A DNA stretch of 64,000 nucleotides, taken from the NCBI RefSeq assembly GCF_016802725.1, contig NC_052669.1:1636501-1700500 (forward strand), read 5' to 3'. Of the stretch, positions 1 to 11,429 are shown in pieces. Position numbers and translations under genes: made by a program. Origin of the DNA: Solenopsis invicta (taxonomy: Eukaryota > Arthropoda > Insecta > Hymenoptera > Formicidae). Each line of letters opens with the position of its first letter. Position 1 is the stretch's first letter. A model generated the notes under the pieces. It searched no databases, had not been told where the DNA came from, and saw only the letters and a program-made list of their open reading frames with translations.

Positions 1-3000
1 TGAATAGTTTTAAGAGAGCTTTATAATATAATAATAAAAAATTTTTTTAAAACACATAAAACTTTTTTCAATAAAAACTAAAAAAAAATATTATAAAGCG
101 CTCTTGGTACTATTTAATTCTTATTTAAAATTCTTTTCAATCTTTTATAGTTTTGACGATATTCACTTCAAAAGAAGATAATCGATTTCTTTCAGAGAGG
201 TGTTTTACCCTTTTAACGTGCGAATACACACTTAGAAAAAATGTGTCTTTTATTTTTATCTGTACTTTACACAGTTCAAGCTTGTTAAAATTAAAGGGAA
301 ATACTTGGTTGTGTCCTTTGTAAATCTCTTGTAAATGTATTAATGTATTATCAAATAAAATAAAAAACCTTATACTCTGAATAATCTATTTCTAGCATTT
401 AAAATTAATTTGATTGCTAGTGTTGCTTTATTTTGATGATTGTGTTAGCTTTTGAAATAATTATTAATTTTGCTCAATTAAGGATATTTTAGTTTTACAA
501 TATCAGCTGAAAGTTATTTAAATTTAAAGCTTCTTAAGTTTATTACTTTTTTCCTAATAAATAACAACAAATTTTAGTTGCAAATATTTGAATTTTAATA
601 GCTGAAACTAGCTGAAGAAGAAAATAACAAAAAATTTAGCTTATAATTGGCTTATGCAGCAAAAATGATCCTATTTTTAGGTATATAACTTTTAAATGAG
701 TAAGTGAATCAATAATAAACTTTTGCTTTGAATATTTATTAAAGTTATATCAGTAACATGTAAAAAGTTTGATTTAATTCGTAATGACACTTTCTCATCA
801 AATTTGCAAATGAGTACAAAAACTGCAAAGCGCGATTTTATATAAAAATCACGGACAAAAAGTTACATGACTTTTAAAATGACTAATAAAAAAAATTATG
901 CACAGATCAAATTTTACATAGATAGGTATTACAATGCAAATAGAGCAATAGATAAAATTTTTGTTTTAATATTTGTGACATATATATCCTTAAATAGTGA
1001 CATATTTAATCCTTCGGAAAATAAATATCCTAATAAAAATATTTTAATCTTAATTTGGCGAGTGTACTACAAAGCCATTGGTATAAGTTTTTATAGAATT
1101 TTTTATTTGTGTTAAATTTCAGAATGCTGTTGTACAATGATTGCGGGAAATTTAATCTTTTGAACATCATGTACAGCTTCAACAGAGCCAAATCTTTTTA
1201 TTATTCTGCTTCGAGAATTACAGTTTTAAAACACATTTCATTTAATACTATTAACATTGCGTTGTATGTGCGGATATAGTATTTAAATAAATTGTAACTT
1301 TATCAAAAAATCTTTTCAAAAACTTATGTAAAAGAATTATTTATTATTACAAAATGTGTGTAAAAAAATACAAAATAAAAGTTTCTTTTTAATAAAAATG
1401 ATAAATTGAATTATGCGTGGACACATAGCTATCTCATACATGTAAACGTAACTTTTGATAAAGAGTTTCACAGGCGCGTACACACATTTACTATCTATAA
1501 TAAGAAAAGATATCTTAAATAAGGTAATCAGTCATGCATGACGTACGGTATACAAGTGGAAGTTACATTTTTTCCCTGATTCCTGAAATATATCACTCAA
1601 AGGATGTGTCTTGCGTCGGGAATAACTACTTCAGCTCCTGTCGGAAGTTTTGCGGAGCAACGTAAACTTGTGGAGTGCGCGAGACAGATGCGAGGGAGAG
1701 CGGCACGACAGATATCTCCCGAGGACAGCAGATATCAAATGAATACGACGACGATGTGCGGCACGTTGTCGTTGCCATTTCCGAAAGGACATTGGCAAAG
1801 GATATTGCGATGCGTTGGAGATGTTTCTAACCGCCGGGCTGCCAGAAACCTCGGTGGAACGTTAACGGCGCGCGGGCGGTCGCGATGCACCTTTTCGCAG
1901 GATAAACGTTACCGGTGGAATTGTCCGGCGCAAACAAACACACGCCTGTATAAACAGAACGAGCATTTCGATCTACCGGCCCGCGATGCCACGTGAACGT
2001 TAAGCCATTATTAGAACGGGAATGGAACGAGAGAAAAAGGCAAAAGTGTTTCGAGAAACTGCGCGCCGTGTCTGTAAATGGTTCTAGTGTATCAAGTTCC
2101 GGAAATTCGTTCTCTTCAGGGTTTTGAAATAGATATCGCGTCTCAGAAACTATATAATCTTTTATATAATCAAACGCACATAAATGTATGTCGCAATTAA
2201 TTTGGATTTTGCATTTTTATTATCACAAAAGAAAATACATGCATTTAGCATCTGAAAATTATACTGGTATGATTTATCTAACGTTAAAAAATTGCATTAG
2301 CAATCCATTTAGTGAAACGTCACTCTAAAAGAGTGAACATTAAGCTTGTATGTTTGCGAATGACTCGCTGCCCTCTCAGAAAAGATTCTTTACAGCGAGA
2401 CTAAAAATATTCTTAAACGTATTTAATTTTATTGCAACCTTGTGCAATATAAAAATAAAGCGATATTAAAATGCAGTCTCTAGTTCCTGTTCTCCTTCAT
2501 CGAATTAAATAAGATTGACTTATTATTTTCAGTCAAGAGTAATACGTATAAATTTTAACTTTGTATATTCTTGTAATTGGAATAAAAATTTGCTCACTAT
2601 TCGAGATATCACCAACAGAAAATAGTGCGAACAAACACTTTCTCGTAAAAAAAGATTCACATGCAATACTTTATAATCAATGTATCCGCGAAAACTCAAC
2701 AAGGTTTGCTTACGCATACAGCATAAGTCTTTAAGATCTTTGGCTATAGTGGTATGACTAGAATTTTTGGTACTTACTTTTTTTGTACTATTTTTTTGTC
2801 GGTCTTTGTGACATCTCATCAGAAAAAAAATTCTTTAAATTTTCTTCAGTTAAAATTATTGAAATCAAGAATATTATGAGATTCGTCATAAATTTCCATT
2901 ATCTAATTTAAATCTGTTTAAGAAAATTGATCTTGGACAGCACCAAGATCATTTTATTCTAGACATAAGATTTTTTCCATTTAAGAATAAAGTATTCTGT

Positions 3001-3153
3001 TCCCAACAATAATTATGATTGTTCCTATATCAATCTTATTTTATGATATAGAAGAATAGTAGCATTGAGAGAATCTAGAAATCTTTTCTGTAATTGTCCT
3101 CTAATAAAAGTTAAAATTCACTACAAGACTGAATAGGAGTCCTATAAGTTTTT

Positions 3154-3156
<3 letters not shown>
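1..3156. other. AT-rich non-coding DNA with one small G+C-rich patch
   Basis: No gene is supportable here. Most of the stretch is A+T-rich with dense stops in all frames. Bases 1600-2110 are richer in G+C and CpG and hold a 130-codon open frame (1604-1996, plus) whose product I do not recognise; it has no signal peptide, no domain motif and no low-complexity run, and could equally be an untranslated exon, a regulatory block or chance. A short hairpin sits at 2928-2951 (TGATCTTGG, six-base loop, CCAAGATCA). Confidence 0.6.

Positions 3157-3191
<35 letters not shown>
3157..3191. repeat. (AG)n microsatellite
   Basis: About 17 uninterrupted AG units. It is a pure purine tract on this strand. The minus-strand open frame through it (poly Ser-Leu) is a repeat artefact. 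Confidence 0.95.
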
Positions 3192-3195
<4 letters not shown>

Positions 3196-4105
3196 ATTGC
3201 GCACTTTCAATTCTTGATTTTTTTTTCATTTTGTTACTCTCAAATCCATGAATGTCACAGAATGTCTCCGGTGGAAGAACTTTAGAGCTCTTTGCGGAAG
3301 AGAGCCAGAAGTCTATCAATTACACTGAAATTCTGAAGACGGAATATCAACTTCGCGGAGATACGGTAATCTCGTTGTCACAGAACTTAAGCAAACGGTG
3401 CATTATATACCAGCATCTAAATTGCCAGTCCCGTCTGGTGACGCGTAATCGCCGGAAGTCGCCATTTAGAGATAAGATCCCAATCTTGTGGTGCTATCCT
3501 TGAACGCGCGGTAGTTATTTAATCGATCAATCGATTGATATCAAACGGCCCGTCAAGGGCGACCGCGATGACGACGACAAGCAAGCGACGGCGACGAACC
3601 AGTCGTTTTATCGATAATGAACCTTTATTTAAGATATCGAGGTCGCCACTCCAGAGGTGAGTCGACAGGCAGAACAAAGCTGCGGCAAGCCGCAGAAATA
3701 GTCCGATCGACTTGAGAACGGCAATATCGAAAAAAGGATGCCTCTCCCTAGTCCCTGATGTTTGTGCTCGTTTTGGAGACGTTAAGAAGATACAAAAGTC
3801 AATAAGTGTGCTCTCAAAATGTCAAACCGCATCGCGATAATAAACGCGAGGCAAATGCGATCGGATAAGCGAAAAAAATTACGCCGGTCGATGAATTATT
3901 TCCAGATGAAATATAACAAACTGTTTTCCAGATCGGCAACGGGAACTCTCGAGCGAGTAATTTGCGCGCGCGAGAGAGGATTACAAAATAAGATCTGTTT
4001 GTTTGCGAGAATTTCATTTTATGGTGATACGAAGCGTGAAACATCTCGTAACTAACGTTCCACCGATATCATCTAGAATAAACCCGTAGCTAATTTGTTT
4101 TAGTA
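3192..4105. other. CpG-containing non-coding block
   Basis: No recognisable gene. Bases 3540-3730 are CpG-rich with a short GAC-rich stretch. A possible splice donor (AGAG then GTGAGT) lies at 3656/3657 after a 13-codon open frame from an ATG at 3617, but such donor matches recur by chance elsewhere in the window (for example near 53175), so no exon is called. Overlapping 76-83 codon frames on both strands at 3250-4055 are not convincing. Confidence 0.5.
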
Positions 4106-4107
4106 TA

Positions 4108-5112
4108 CAGGGTGTTCAGAAAAAGGATTAAAGGAAATGTCCCAATTACCGCATATGTCCCTGTATCTGGAGAAACGTACAGAAACTTATTATTAATTCT
4201 AAATGTGCTTCTTTATGATATCAAAATTCTAACATTATGGAAATTCTAATTTTTAAACACTTAAACATATTTATAATTATTATTTTAAGTATAAAAGTTA
4301 ATATTAAAAAATAAAAAATACACAACTAACAATAAAGTTTATATCATAATAATTTTTCTCAATTTTTTCAAGATACATTATATATATTTGTTAAAATAAT
4401 ATTTTTTGTATATGTTTTATAATATTATAAACACAAAAACAAGCATTTGAATCGTTTATTCTGATGCTTTACAAATTTTTATTATTTCCAAAGTAATTAA
4501 CACATTTTTTTATTTTTTTAATAATATTTTATATTTTAATTAACAATTATTATATAATTAATAATCACTTTGACATAAATCCTCATAAAATTCAACAATA
4601 TTGGCTCTATATTGTTACATGATCGATTACTGGGACATTTACGTTATAAATTTTAATAACACTCATTAATTTGACAGTATTCGTCAAAATAATGAAAAAC
4701 TTTCAATAAATATGAGTTTAAAAATCATACTCTCTCTTTTTCTTTTATAATAGTTACAAAACCTTGATTGTTGTTTCTACTGTAAATGCTCTATGTGATG
4801 GCCAGTCATTTCTATCTAGTGTTTCAATGCGAAGAAGCACGTGTTTGAATGCCTGTCAGCAGATTCGCGAGAAGCCAGGAATTTTCGAAAGAACATAAGC
4901 TTCTCCGCGTTGAAAGGCTGAAACATTTGTATAGAAATAGCTGACCGTTATATAGAACACTTGCAATAGAAACAACAATCAAGGCTTTGTAACTTCGTAA
5001 GTATTGATTTTTTAATCTTTGTTTATTACAAGCTTTTTTATTATATTTTAGTGAACACTACTATATTCAAAATTTATAAACTTTTACAGTCAAAACTTTT
5101 TTTGACACTCTG
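4108..5112. mobile_element. 1,005-bp terminal-inverted-repeat element, TA duplication
   Basis: The left end CAGGGTGTTCAGAAAAAG matches the reverse complement of the right end, CAGAGTGTCAAAAAAAG, with a few changes. Both ends are flanked by TA (4106-4107 and 5113-5114), and in fact by TATA. TA duplications and ends starting CAG are usual for Tc1/mariner-type DNA transposons. The interior is A+T-rich and carries no transposase that I can see, so this would be a non-autonomous or deleted copy. An internal fold-back is listed separately. The superfamily is inferred from the ends only. Confidence 0.65.
4752..4994. repeat. Internal inverted repeat of the 4108-5112 element
   Basis: Left arm 4752-4843 and right arm 4893-4994 are imperfect reverse complements: both read GTTACAAA, then CCTTGATTGTTGTTTCTA, and continue to a shared GAAGAAGC/GAGAAGC stretch near the loop. 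The loop is about 50 bases. Arm divergence is clearly above zero, so the structure is old. It is more G+C-rich than the rest of the element and could be a smaller fold-back element nested within it. Confidence 0.7.
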
Positions 5113-5114
5113 TA

Positions 5115-6215
5115 TATACGTGATATAAGAAAAGGAAAGGAAAAGACAAAAAGAGGGAGCATTAAGATTGAAAAAGAAAAATGTCAGAGTCATTTAACAT
5201 TTGAGGTACTTTTCGTTTTTCACGCTTTCTCGCGTCATTCGCACCTGCGAACGCGCTTCTTTCGGTAAAGTTGAAGGCAGTTCTGATTACGCGGAAATAT
5301 CGCATCCGCGAGTATACATCTATGCTGATTTTCTTTACCGACACGACGTTTCGATTGAAACTGACGAGGGGGATGGGAACGGCAAGGGCGAGCGACGGCG
5401 CGGAAGGCGGCAAAGTAGTGTTCACATGACAGGGTAGTAGACAAGGATGAAACAGGGCAATCCTCGGGGGCGGGAGACCGAGGAGAACGTACCAGTGACC
5501 TGAATACGTCGCGCTCGAGGGCACAATCTCTGAACATCTTCTCCTGGTAATGCTCTTGGCGCGCGAATTCCCGTGTTACGATCGGCCCAGCGCTTCTCTC
5601 TCTCTCTCTCTCTCGCACTTCGGCCATTCTTTTCTTCAGATTTTTCAGTTTCTGCTCTTCTTGCAGTTCTCATATACAGCGATGATCCGTGTATTGTGCG
5701 CGGCATGCGTATACATCTCTCTCAAGAATCAAAAATTGGATAATTTCATGCAATGTCGATTTTTACAAAATAGCTTCACTCATTTCCCTTAACTAACGAA
5801 GTGGCTCGTTGAGGAAATGAAAGTATTTTATTCAATAAACTTAATGAAGAAGAATTGACTCTTTCTCTTTTTATATATCGATTTGCGGCGCAAATTACCA
5901 ATAATTGATTTTTATTACAATGCTTACTTAGAACTCGTTCATTCACTAACCAACTTCACTAAATCACTCAATTTAAAATATTGGTAAAATTCACAAATAT
6001 ATCTCTTTTATCTCTACGCTTTACAGTCTTTTTGTATATCTGGTTGCATTATCGCTGCAATTTCCATTAGCTTTCTACGCGTAATTGCATGTTACTAACT
6101 CATTCTCTGCAATTGCATTATTTTCTTTTAGTTTATTTCTGTTAATACGCGTATTCTTTTTCTGACTGGGCTTGACCCAGAATATAATAAACCGATTTCA
6201 ATCTCATTCCCTCTA
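5115..6215. other. CpG-rich block with (TC)10 and AT-rich flank
   Basis: Bases 5200-5640 are CpG-rich. Several overlapping open frames of 78-130 codons occur on both strands here, none recognisable; the minus-strand ones translate the (TC)10 microsatellite at 5595-5614 as Arg-Glu repeats. From 5800 the DNA is plain A+T-rich sequence. No gene called. Confidence 0.5.
5595..5614. repeat. (TC)10 microsatellite
   Basis: Ten uninterrupted TC units. Confidence 0.9.
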
Positions 6216-6216
6216 C

Positions 6217-6263
<47 letters not shown>
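6216..6263. repeat. (CG)n(TG)n alternating tract
   Basis: About eight CG units run directly into about sixteen TG units. A continuous alternating purine-pyrimidine tract of this kind is a classic Z-DNA-prone sequence; that property is inferred from composition. Confidence 0.95.
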
Positions 6264-6265
<2 letters not shown>

Positions 6266-6407
6266 GATCTCTACCATGTATCCCTTGTTAATTCACAATC
6301 CGCACAGGCATATAAATGCGTTCGCGAGCACAGATTTCGCAATAGGGAACATGGATGCGAACGACGTCCATGAATTTCCGCGGTAATGGAAACATTCCGG
6401 CTGTGTA

Positions 6408-6424
6408 AAGAAGAAGAAGAAGAA
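6408..6424. repeat. (AAG)n short microsatellite
   Basis: Five to six AAG units. Confidence 0.85.
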
Positions 6425-6669
6425 ATACACTTATATCTCTTTGAGATTTCAAGGAAGCAGAGAAAGCTCAATTAACCCGTTTCATCTGCTTCCACGATCG
6501 TTTGTGTACAACCAGAAAGCAGTGAAATTTCCCTGATACGGTACTTGTAAATATTTTTATGAACAAATTGAGAGCATGCAGAAGTACGAACTGAGAGCAT
6601 TGCGCTTAGCATTGCAATTTAAGACTTTAAAGAGAGACTATGGATAACTTAATTTTTTCGCAATTTATA

Positions 6670-6900
6670 GAGAAGGGCTGAATGTGTACCGGTCGCCTAA
6701 AGCGTATCTCATCAATATTTTTACTTGAGGATGTGTGGGTCATATCTCCAAACATTATCAAAAATATGATAATTTTATAGAATATTGTAGTAAAAACTAA
6801 TTAACAAAAAAGTTTTGACAATGTAAACGTGTGCTTAACTTTACATTTTGAACTTTATCTAGCGTATGTATCCCATTATTTACATAATTGTATATTAAGT
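6670..6900 (+). repeat. Dispersed repeat R, copy 1
   Basis: Shares the core CGGTCGCCTAAA...CTCATCAATATTT (at about 6690-6720) with sequences at about 13095-13180 and 24718-24800, all in the same orientation. Similarity with the third copy continues, with gaps, across some 200 more bases (ACATTA...AAAATATGA..., later ATAATTGTA against ATAATCGTA). No coding potential and no clear ends, so the class is unknown. Confidence 0.6.
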
Positions 6901-7010
6901 AAATGCGTGGAAAGATGAAGCTTTTTGTACCCACAACCCGAAAAAATATAACTTAACCTGAATCAAATATTAAATTCAAATCAGAAATTATTTCATGAAA
7001 GCCAATGGCT

Positions 7011-7591
7011 GTTGAAAACCCATGTGAACCAGAACAATTGTAGACCTCGTTTTGTGTAAGTAAAAGGTGGAAAATTGGTGGAAGTCGAAAACCCGTGTGA
7101 AACAGTATAATTATAGACCTCGTTTCACTTTGTAAGCAAAGGAAAGGGGTATGGGCTGGACCTCGCTTCGCGTGGAAGTCGAAAGCCCATGTGAAACAGT
7201 AGTACAATTATAGACCTCATTTGCTCTGTAAACAGGGGAAGTGTGGAGTGGCTGTCGTTTAGCGTAGAAGTCGGAAACCCATGTGAAACTGTACCATGAT
7301 AGAACTCGTTTTGCTCTGTAAGCAAGGGAGTGTGGGACAGTCCTCGCTTCGCGTGCAAGTCGAAAATTGTACTGTTCCACATGGGTTTTCGACTTCCACG
7401 CGAAGCAAGGGTCATCTCATATCCATTCTGCTTACAGAGCAAAACGAGTTCTTCCATTGTACTGTTGTCCACATGGATATCCAACTTTCATGTAAAACGA
7501 GAGCCACCCCACATCTCCTATTACTTATAAAGAGAACCGAAGTCTATTGTTATGCTGCTCCACATTGATTTACAATTTTACACACGAAGCA
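7011..7591. repeat. ~92-bp minisatellite with internal strand switch
   Basis: Four plus-oriented units start near 7011, 7081, 7175 and 7267, each beginning like GAAGTCGAAAACCCATGTGA and containing TAGACCTCGTTTTGCTCTGT. A fifth unit begins at 7356 but breaks at about 7366. From there the same unit runs as its reverse complement, with starts near 7367, 7457 and 7547. The first and last units are shortened. At the switch, 7347-7366 pairs with 7386-7405 with one mismatch around a 19-base loop, and 7302-7324 is a perfect 23-bp complement of 7429-7451. Repetitive open frames on both strands are consequences of the array. No known satellite was recognised. Confidence 0.85.
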
Positions 7592-9249
7592 ATTTTCGGA
7601 GTGGGAGTTGGAGAGAGAAGGGCTTTGCCCTCTTTCCTGCGCACAGGTGTACCATTTATAAACACCAGCAAATAACTTCCTTTACACTGATACAAACTGG
7701 TACATATGACTCAAACTTTTGTATTAATAACTTTTTAATGAAAAATAAGCGACAGTTAAAACCTTGCAATTGTCACTCAGGGTGATGATCTTAACCACGT
7801 GTCAAGATCATTAGAGATTGTTTCCATTATCTTTCATTTTTACCGTATCAGGTTATGATTCCTAATAAATGTAATTCTTTTAACTCATCGATTCGATACT
7901 TTGAGAGATTATTTAGATCCGTAGATATTTAAGCGTTTGCTTAGCTAATCATTTTTTTCCAGTGTGTTGTAATAAGATTTAAAATAATTAATAATTAATT
8001 TGTTATTGGTGAAAGATTAAATTATAGTATGTACTATCTATCTGAAACTTCAAGAGACAATTTTCAATATTTATTTACGTAGAAATCAATACCAGATAGA
8101 AAATGTAATAAAAAATAATTTAAATAATATGCACCTTTCTCTAAGCAGTAGAGAAAGAAATTTGTTTCAATTTGAAGAGGATCTAAAAGAGAAAGTATTT
8201 CTGTCGCTTTTTGTACGATGATTTCTGTTGGTGTCCACATGGGCTACATTAGAGTAATGTCAACGACACAAGTCGTATGTACTTAATGCTCTCCGATTCT
8301 ATGCACATGCATATGCGGACATAATCGTAAATGTTCGTACCTACTATTGGATAGGAGCTCGAATGTGTTCAGTGAAAGCGTTACGTCGCTTATATGGCGC
8401 GCGATAAAGCGCAAACGCGAATGTAATTGTTTATACGGGATGATGTTTATTTGTATACGAATTGTTCCGCCAATTCACTCTGTTCGCCAGGTAGCCGTGA
8501 AACTTAATGTAATAAAGAAGCGGCACTTTTTACTTCTACCTCCGAAGTTACAAGCAGTGCAGCACGAGTCTGATAACAAATATTTGCTAAGTGCCCCAAG
8601 CGAAGCTTACGGCAAAGTTTGAAACTAGAAGGCTTGCCATTTAGGATAAAGGAAAGTCGAACTCACCGTCTGCCAAAACCATCGGCGTACGCTTAAATGC
8701 GCTACGTGCTTTTGCGCACGTGTCTCGAACAATATGTAACTAGTCGCTCTCATAGGACACTTTCTAATGGTGGGAAAGCTTCGCTCACGATCCAGGGGAA
8801 ACGTCGCGAAAGCTACGTGGCGAATTATGCCGACGCGCGCGCGGTTATGTCTTTCTCGTTGAAATGATTAAACGGTTTTATAACTTTCAAGACCAATTAT
8901 GTGAAGTTTCTGCCGTTCTTCGGCATCTAAACACTCTGCGCGAATTTCTCCGAGACGTCGACGAACTGAAAACCTGAGCATGAATCAAACAGATATTGCG
9001 AATTCTTGATATAAAAGTAAAAAATAAAAACTTTTGCTAGAGAATCTGGTCTATGATAAGAGTTAAGTCAATACGATAACGATTGATTGCTTAAATTTGT
9101 CTGCAGTAGCCAAGCAATTTTAAAAAGAACATTTAACAAAAGATACAATAATTAATGCAAAGCTGATACAGCCACATATAGCCTACATGTTATTTAATCT
9201 TGTATTTTGTATATCGTTGTCAACCTTATATATACATAATAATGCTAGC
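7592..9249. other. Non-coding, AT-rich with a CpG-rich centre
   Basis: No gene recognised. Bases 8350-8960 have more CpG, with a 91-codon frame (8347-8622) that resembles nothing known to me. The rest is A+T-rich with frequent stops. Confidence 0.5.
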
Positions 9250-9437
9250 CCGGGAAAATTTTTTTATATTTAATTACATAACATTATATGTAATCATATA
9301 TAATTTATATAATTATATTATATATAATATATATAATTATATACATATATATAATACATATATATAATTAAAAAATTATATATAATCATATATAATTTGA
9401 TATTTTAAATTATTATATATCTATTAAATTTTCCCGA
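9250..9437. mobile_element. AT-rich fold-back, MITE-like
   Basis: CGGGAAAATTT at 9251-9261 is answered by AAATTTTCCCG at 9426-9436, and the interior is almost pure alternating AT with several internal palindromes. The inverted ends suggest a MITE of about 190 bp. AATG occurs on both sides (9241-9244 and 9437-9440), but five bases intervene on the left, so I do not claim a target duplication. Confidence 0.45.
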
Positions 9438-9599
9438 ATGTATTATTAAACTATTTGATATTGATATTTATTTGTCTCCTACATTGTTTATAGTAGCATC
9501 AATATATTAAATATAATAAAATCAATTTTATCAAAGTTTCAACGTCAATTTATCTGTATATTTCAGTAGTTTATCTTAAACCTTATTACAAGAATTCTA

Positions 9600-10145
9600 T
9601 TACTTATGATATTCTATTGTGTTAAACCGTTGCACTTAACTGCCCAATAAGAGAATTTGTACGATTTTAATATGAACAGTAGAACTCAATCTGTGTTGTA
9701 TATAAGAAACAATTTGATAAATAACATTTTATTGCGTTTAATTTGCAATTTAAATTTTAGTATAAAATAATATATCTTGTTTTATTTCTTAAATATTATT
9801 GTTATTATATCATATGTACGCTAAGAAAAAATATAGCAAGTAATTAAATGTGTTTTCTTCGATATTTATTGATTATAAAAAAAATTTGATTGTAATGAAC
9901 ATATATAATACATTTATATTATTAAACATACGTTTCTATAAAATATATCATATATTTTTTATTATTGGTACAGTTAAACTTGCTAGGAATAAAATTTCAT
10001 TTTGCCGTATTTAAATAAAAATTTACTTTAGTGAAATATTGTAAATTTATAACCCATAAATCAAATAAATTTTCTCAGTATCTTTCTCTTAATGTATGTT
10101 AGCATTAATGTAAAATTAATCAACATTCCAGTTATGAATAATTTT
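9600..10145 (+). repeat. Direct duplication, left copy
   Basis: Segment 9625-9805 (AAACCGTTGCACTTAACTGC...) is homologous to 10165-10365 (AAACCGTCACGCTTAACTAC...), and a second shared block, TTAGCATTAATGTAAAATTA at about 10098, matches 10380 onwards. The order is the same in both copies. Identity is moderate, so the duplication is old. The left copy has about 280 extra bases between the two shared blocks. Confidence 0.7.
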
Positions 10146-10430
10146 AATTTATAAACTTTTGTCGTAATAAACCGTCACGCTTAACTACCGAATAAGAAAA
10201 TTTGTACATATGACTTTAATTTTAAACAGTACAAATTAATTAACTGTATGTACGAAATTGTTTGATATAATAACATTTTATGGTGCTTTATTTAAAATTG
10301 TAATCAAAATTTTAGCATAAAATGATGAAATGTATCTTGTTCTGTCTTTTAAATATCGTTGAAAGTACATTACACCTATATTAACATTAGCGCGAAATTA
10401 GTCGGCACTCCGCTTATAAACCCGCTTCAT
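10146..10430 (+). repeat. Direct duplication, right copy
   Basis: Homologous to the preceding repeat but shorter between the shared blocks. This copy keeps CpG where the left copy has TG or CA: TTAGCGCGAAATTAGTCGGC against TTAATGTAAAATTAATCAAC. That pattern is what cytosine methylation decay leaves, or it reflects a different age of the sequence. Confidence 0.7.
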
Positions 10431-10571
10431 CATCGCATGAATATTAGAATTCCGCACACCCGCGGACAATTGGCCGATCAGAAATTAACAGAACGAAGTC
10501 CCATTAATAGACCGACCAATTATTTCATCCGGTAAGTCAATTTTATCGCTTGAGTTGATCTCTGCTTTTTC

Positions 10572-10572
10572 C

Positions 10573-10627
<55 letters not shown>

Positions 10628-10628
10628 G
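10572..10628. repeat. (TC)n microsatellite
   Basis: About 50 bases of TC units with a few TT interruptions at either end. Overlapping minus-strand frames here are Arg-Glu artefacts. Confidence 0.95.
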
Positions 10629-10827
10629 CAACTCCCACAACGCAACGCACACACAAAACGCGTTCCGCTGTGACAGGCCGCAGCACGTAGCTTTTTTTTG
10701 TCAATAGAGAAATTATTTTTCTGTTTCGTTGAAAAAAAAATGTGCAAAAGCACACGGTATTTTTTATTGTTTGCCGCACACGTTTTGGTCTGGGAGTTTT
10801 ATGGTGCTCATCCTCGGATACTTTTGA

Positions 10828-10861
10828 ATATATATATATATATATATTTTTTTTTTTTTTA
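10828..10861. repeat. (AT)n followed by a T tract
   Basis: Ten AT units followed by 14 or so T. Confidence 0.9.
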
Positions 10862-11391
10862 AGCTGCTACATATCTACATATGAGATACACACGTAGATA
10901 GCGCGCTGAACGTGATTTAAAAACTTTTTTTTTGAGCGAACCATAGTCGGATAATTAAAAGATCAGATTCTTATTATCCCGATTTAATTTTCGCTGCGCA
11001 AGCATTGTGCGAAAAAAATCTTATCTTTCATCCTGCGGCGTAGGATTAAACTTCACGTTCGTAATTACTTGTAAAAATGACAGCTGCCGGTATTCGCACT
11101 GAGAATTAAATCAGACGTCGCCTCTCGTCTCGGGAGGATATCTTCGTCGAAATTACGCGGCCAGAAACGCGAAGAGCGCTCTCCTCGCGGTATTAAACAT
11201 TTTTACGCGGAGAATGGTATTGCACTCTGCCGCATTCCCAGAAGCATTGTGCGGTTGTAATATTAATTTAAAATTGGAAACCGTATATTGGCACTTGCGC
11301 TAAAGCAAGTTAGCTTAAGCTGTAAAGCTCTTGTACGTATTAAGACCACTCGTAGTATCTTCGTTATTAGGTGTTAAATTCTATATTTAAT

Positions 11392-11429
11392 GAAAATCTG
11401 ATTACTTATGGAAAATCTGATTACTTATG
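11392..11429. repeat. 19-bp perfect tandem doublet
   Basis: GAAAATCTGATTACTTATG occurs twice head to tail without a mismatch, implying a recent slippage-type duplication. Confidence 0.95.

Noticed and set aside
3617..3656. Short ATG frame ending at an AG/GTGAGT donor
   Set aside because: The start context is weak and the same donor sequence occurs in plain AT-rich DNA near 53175, so it has no specific support.
7111..7568. Several overlapping open frames with repeated HGFSTST-like peptides
   Set aside because: They are translations of the ~92-bp minisatellite on both strands; the repetition comes from the DNA array.
10520..10779. Minus-strand frames rich in Arg-Glu
   Set aside because: They read through the (TC)n microsatellite; there is no other support for coding.
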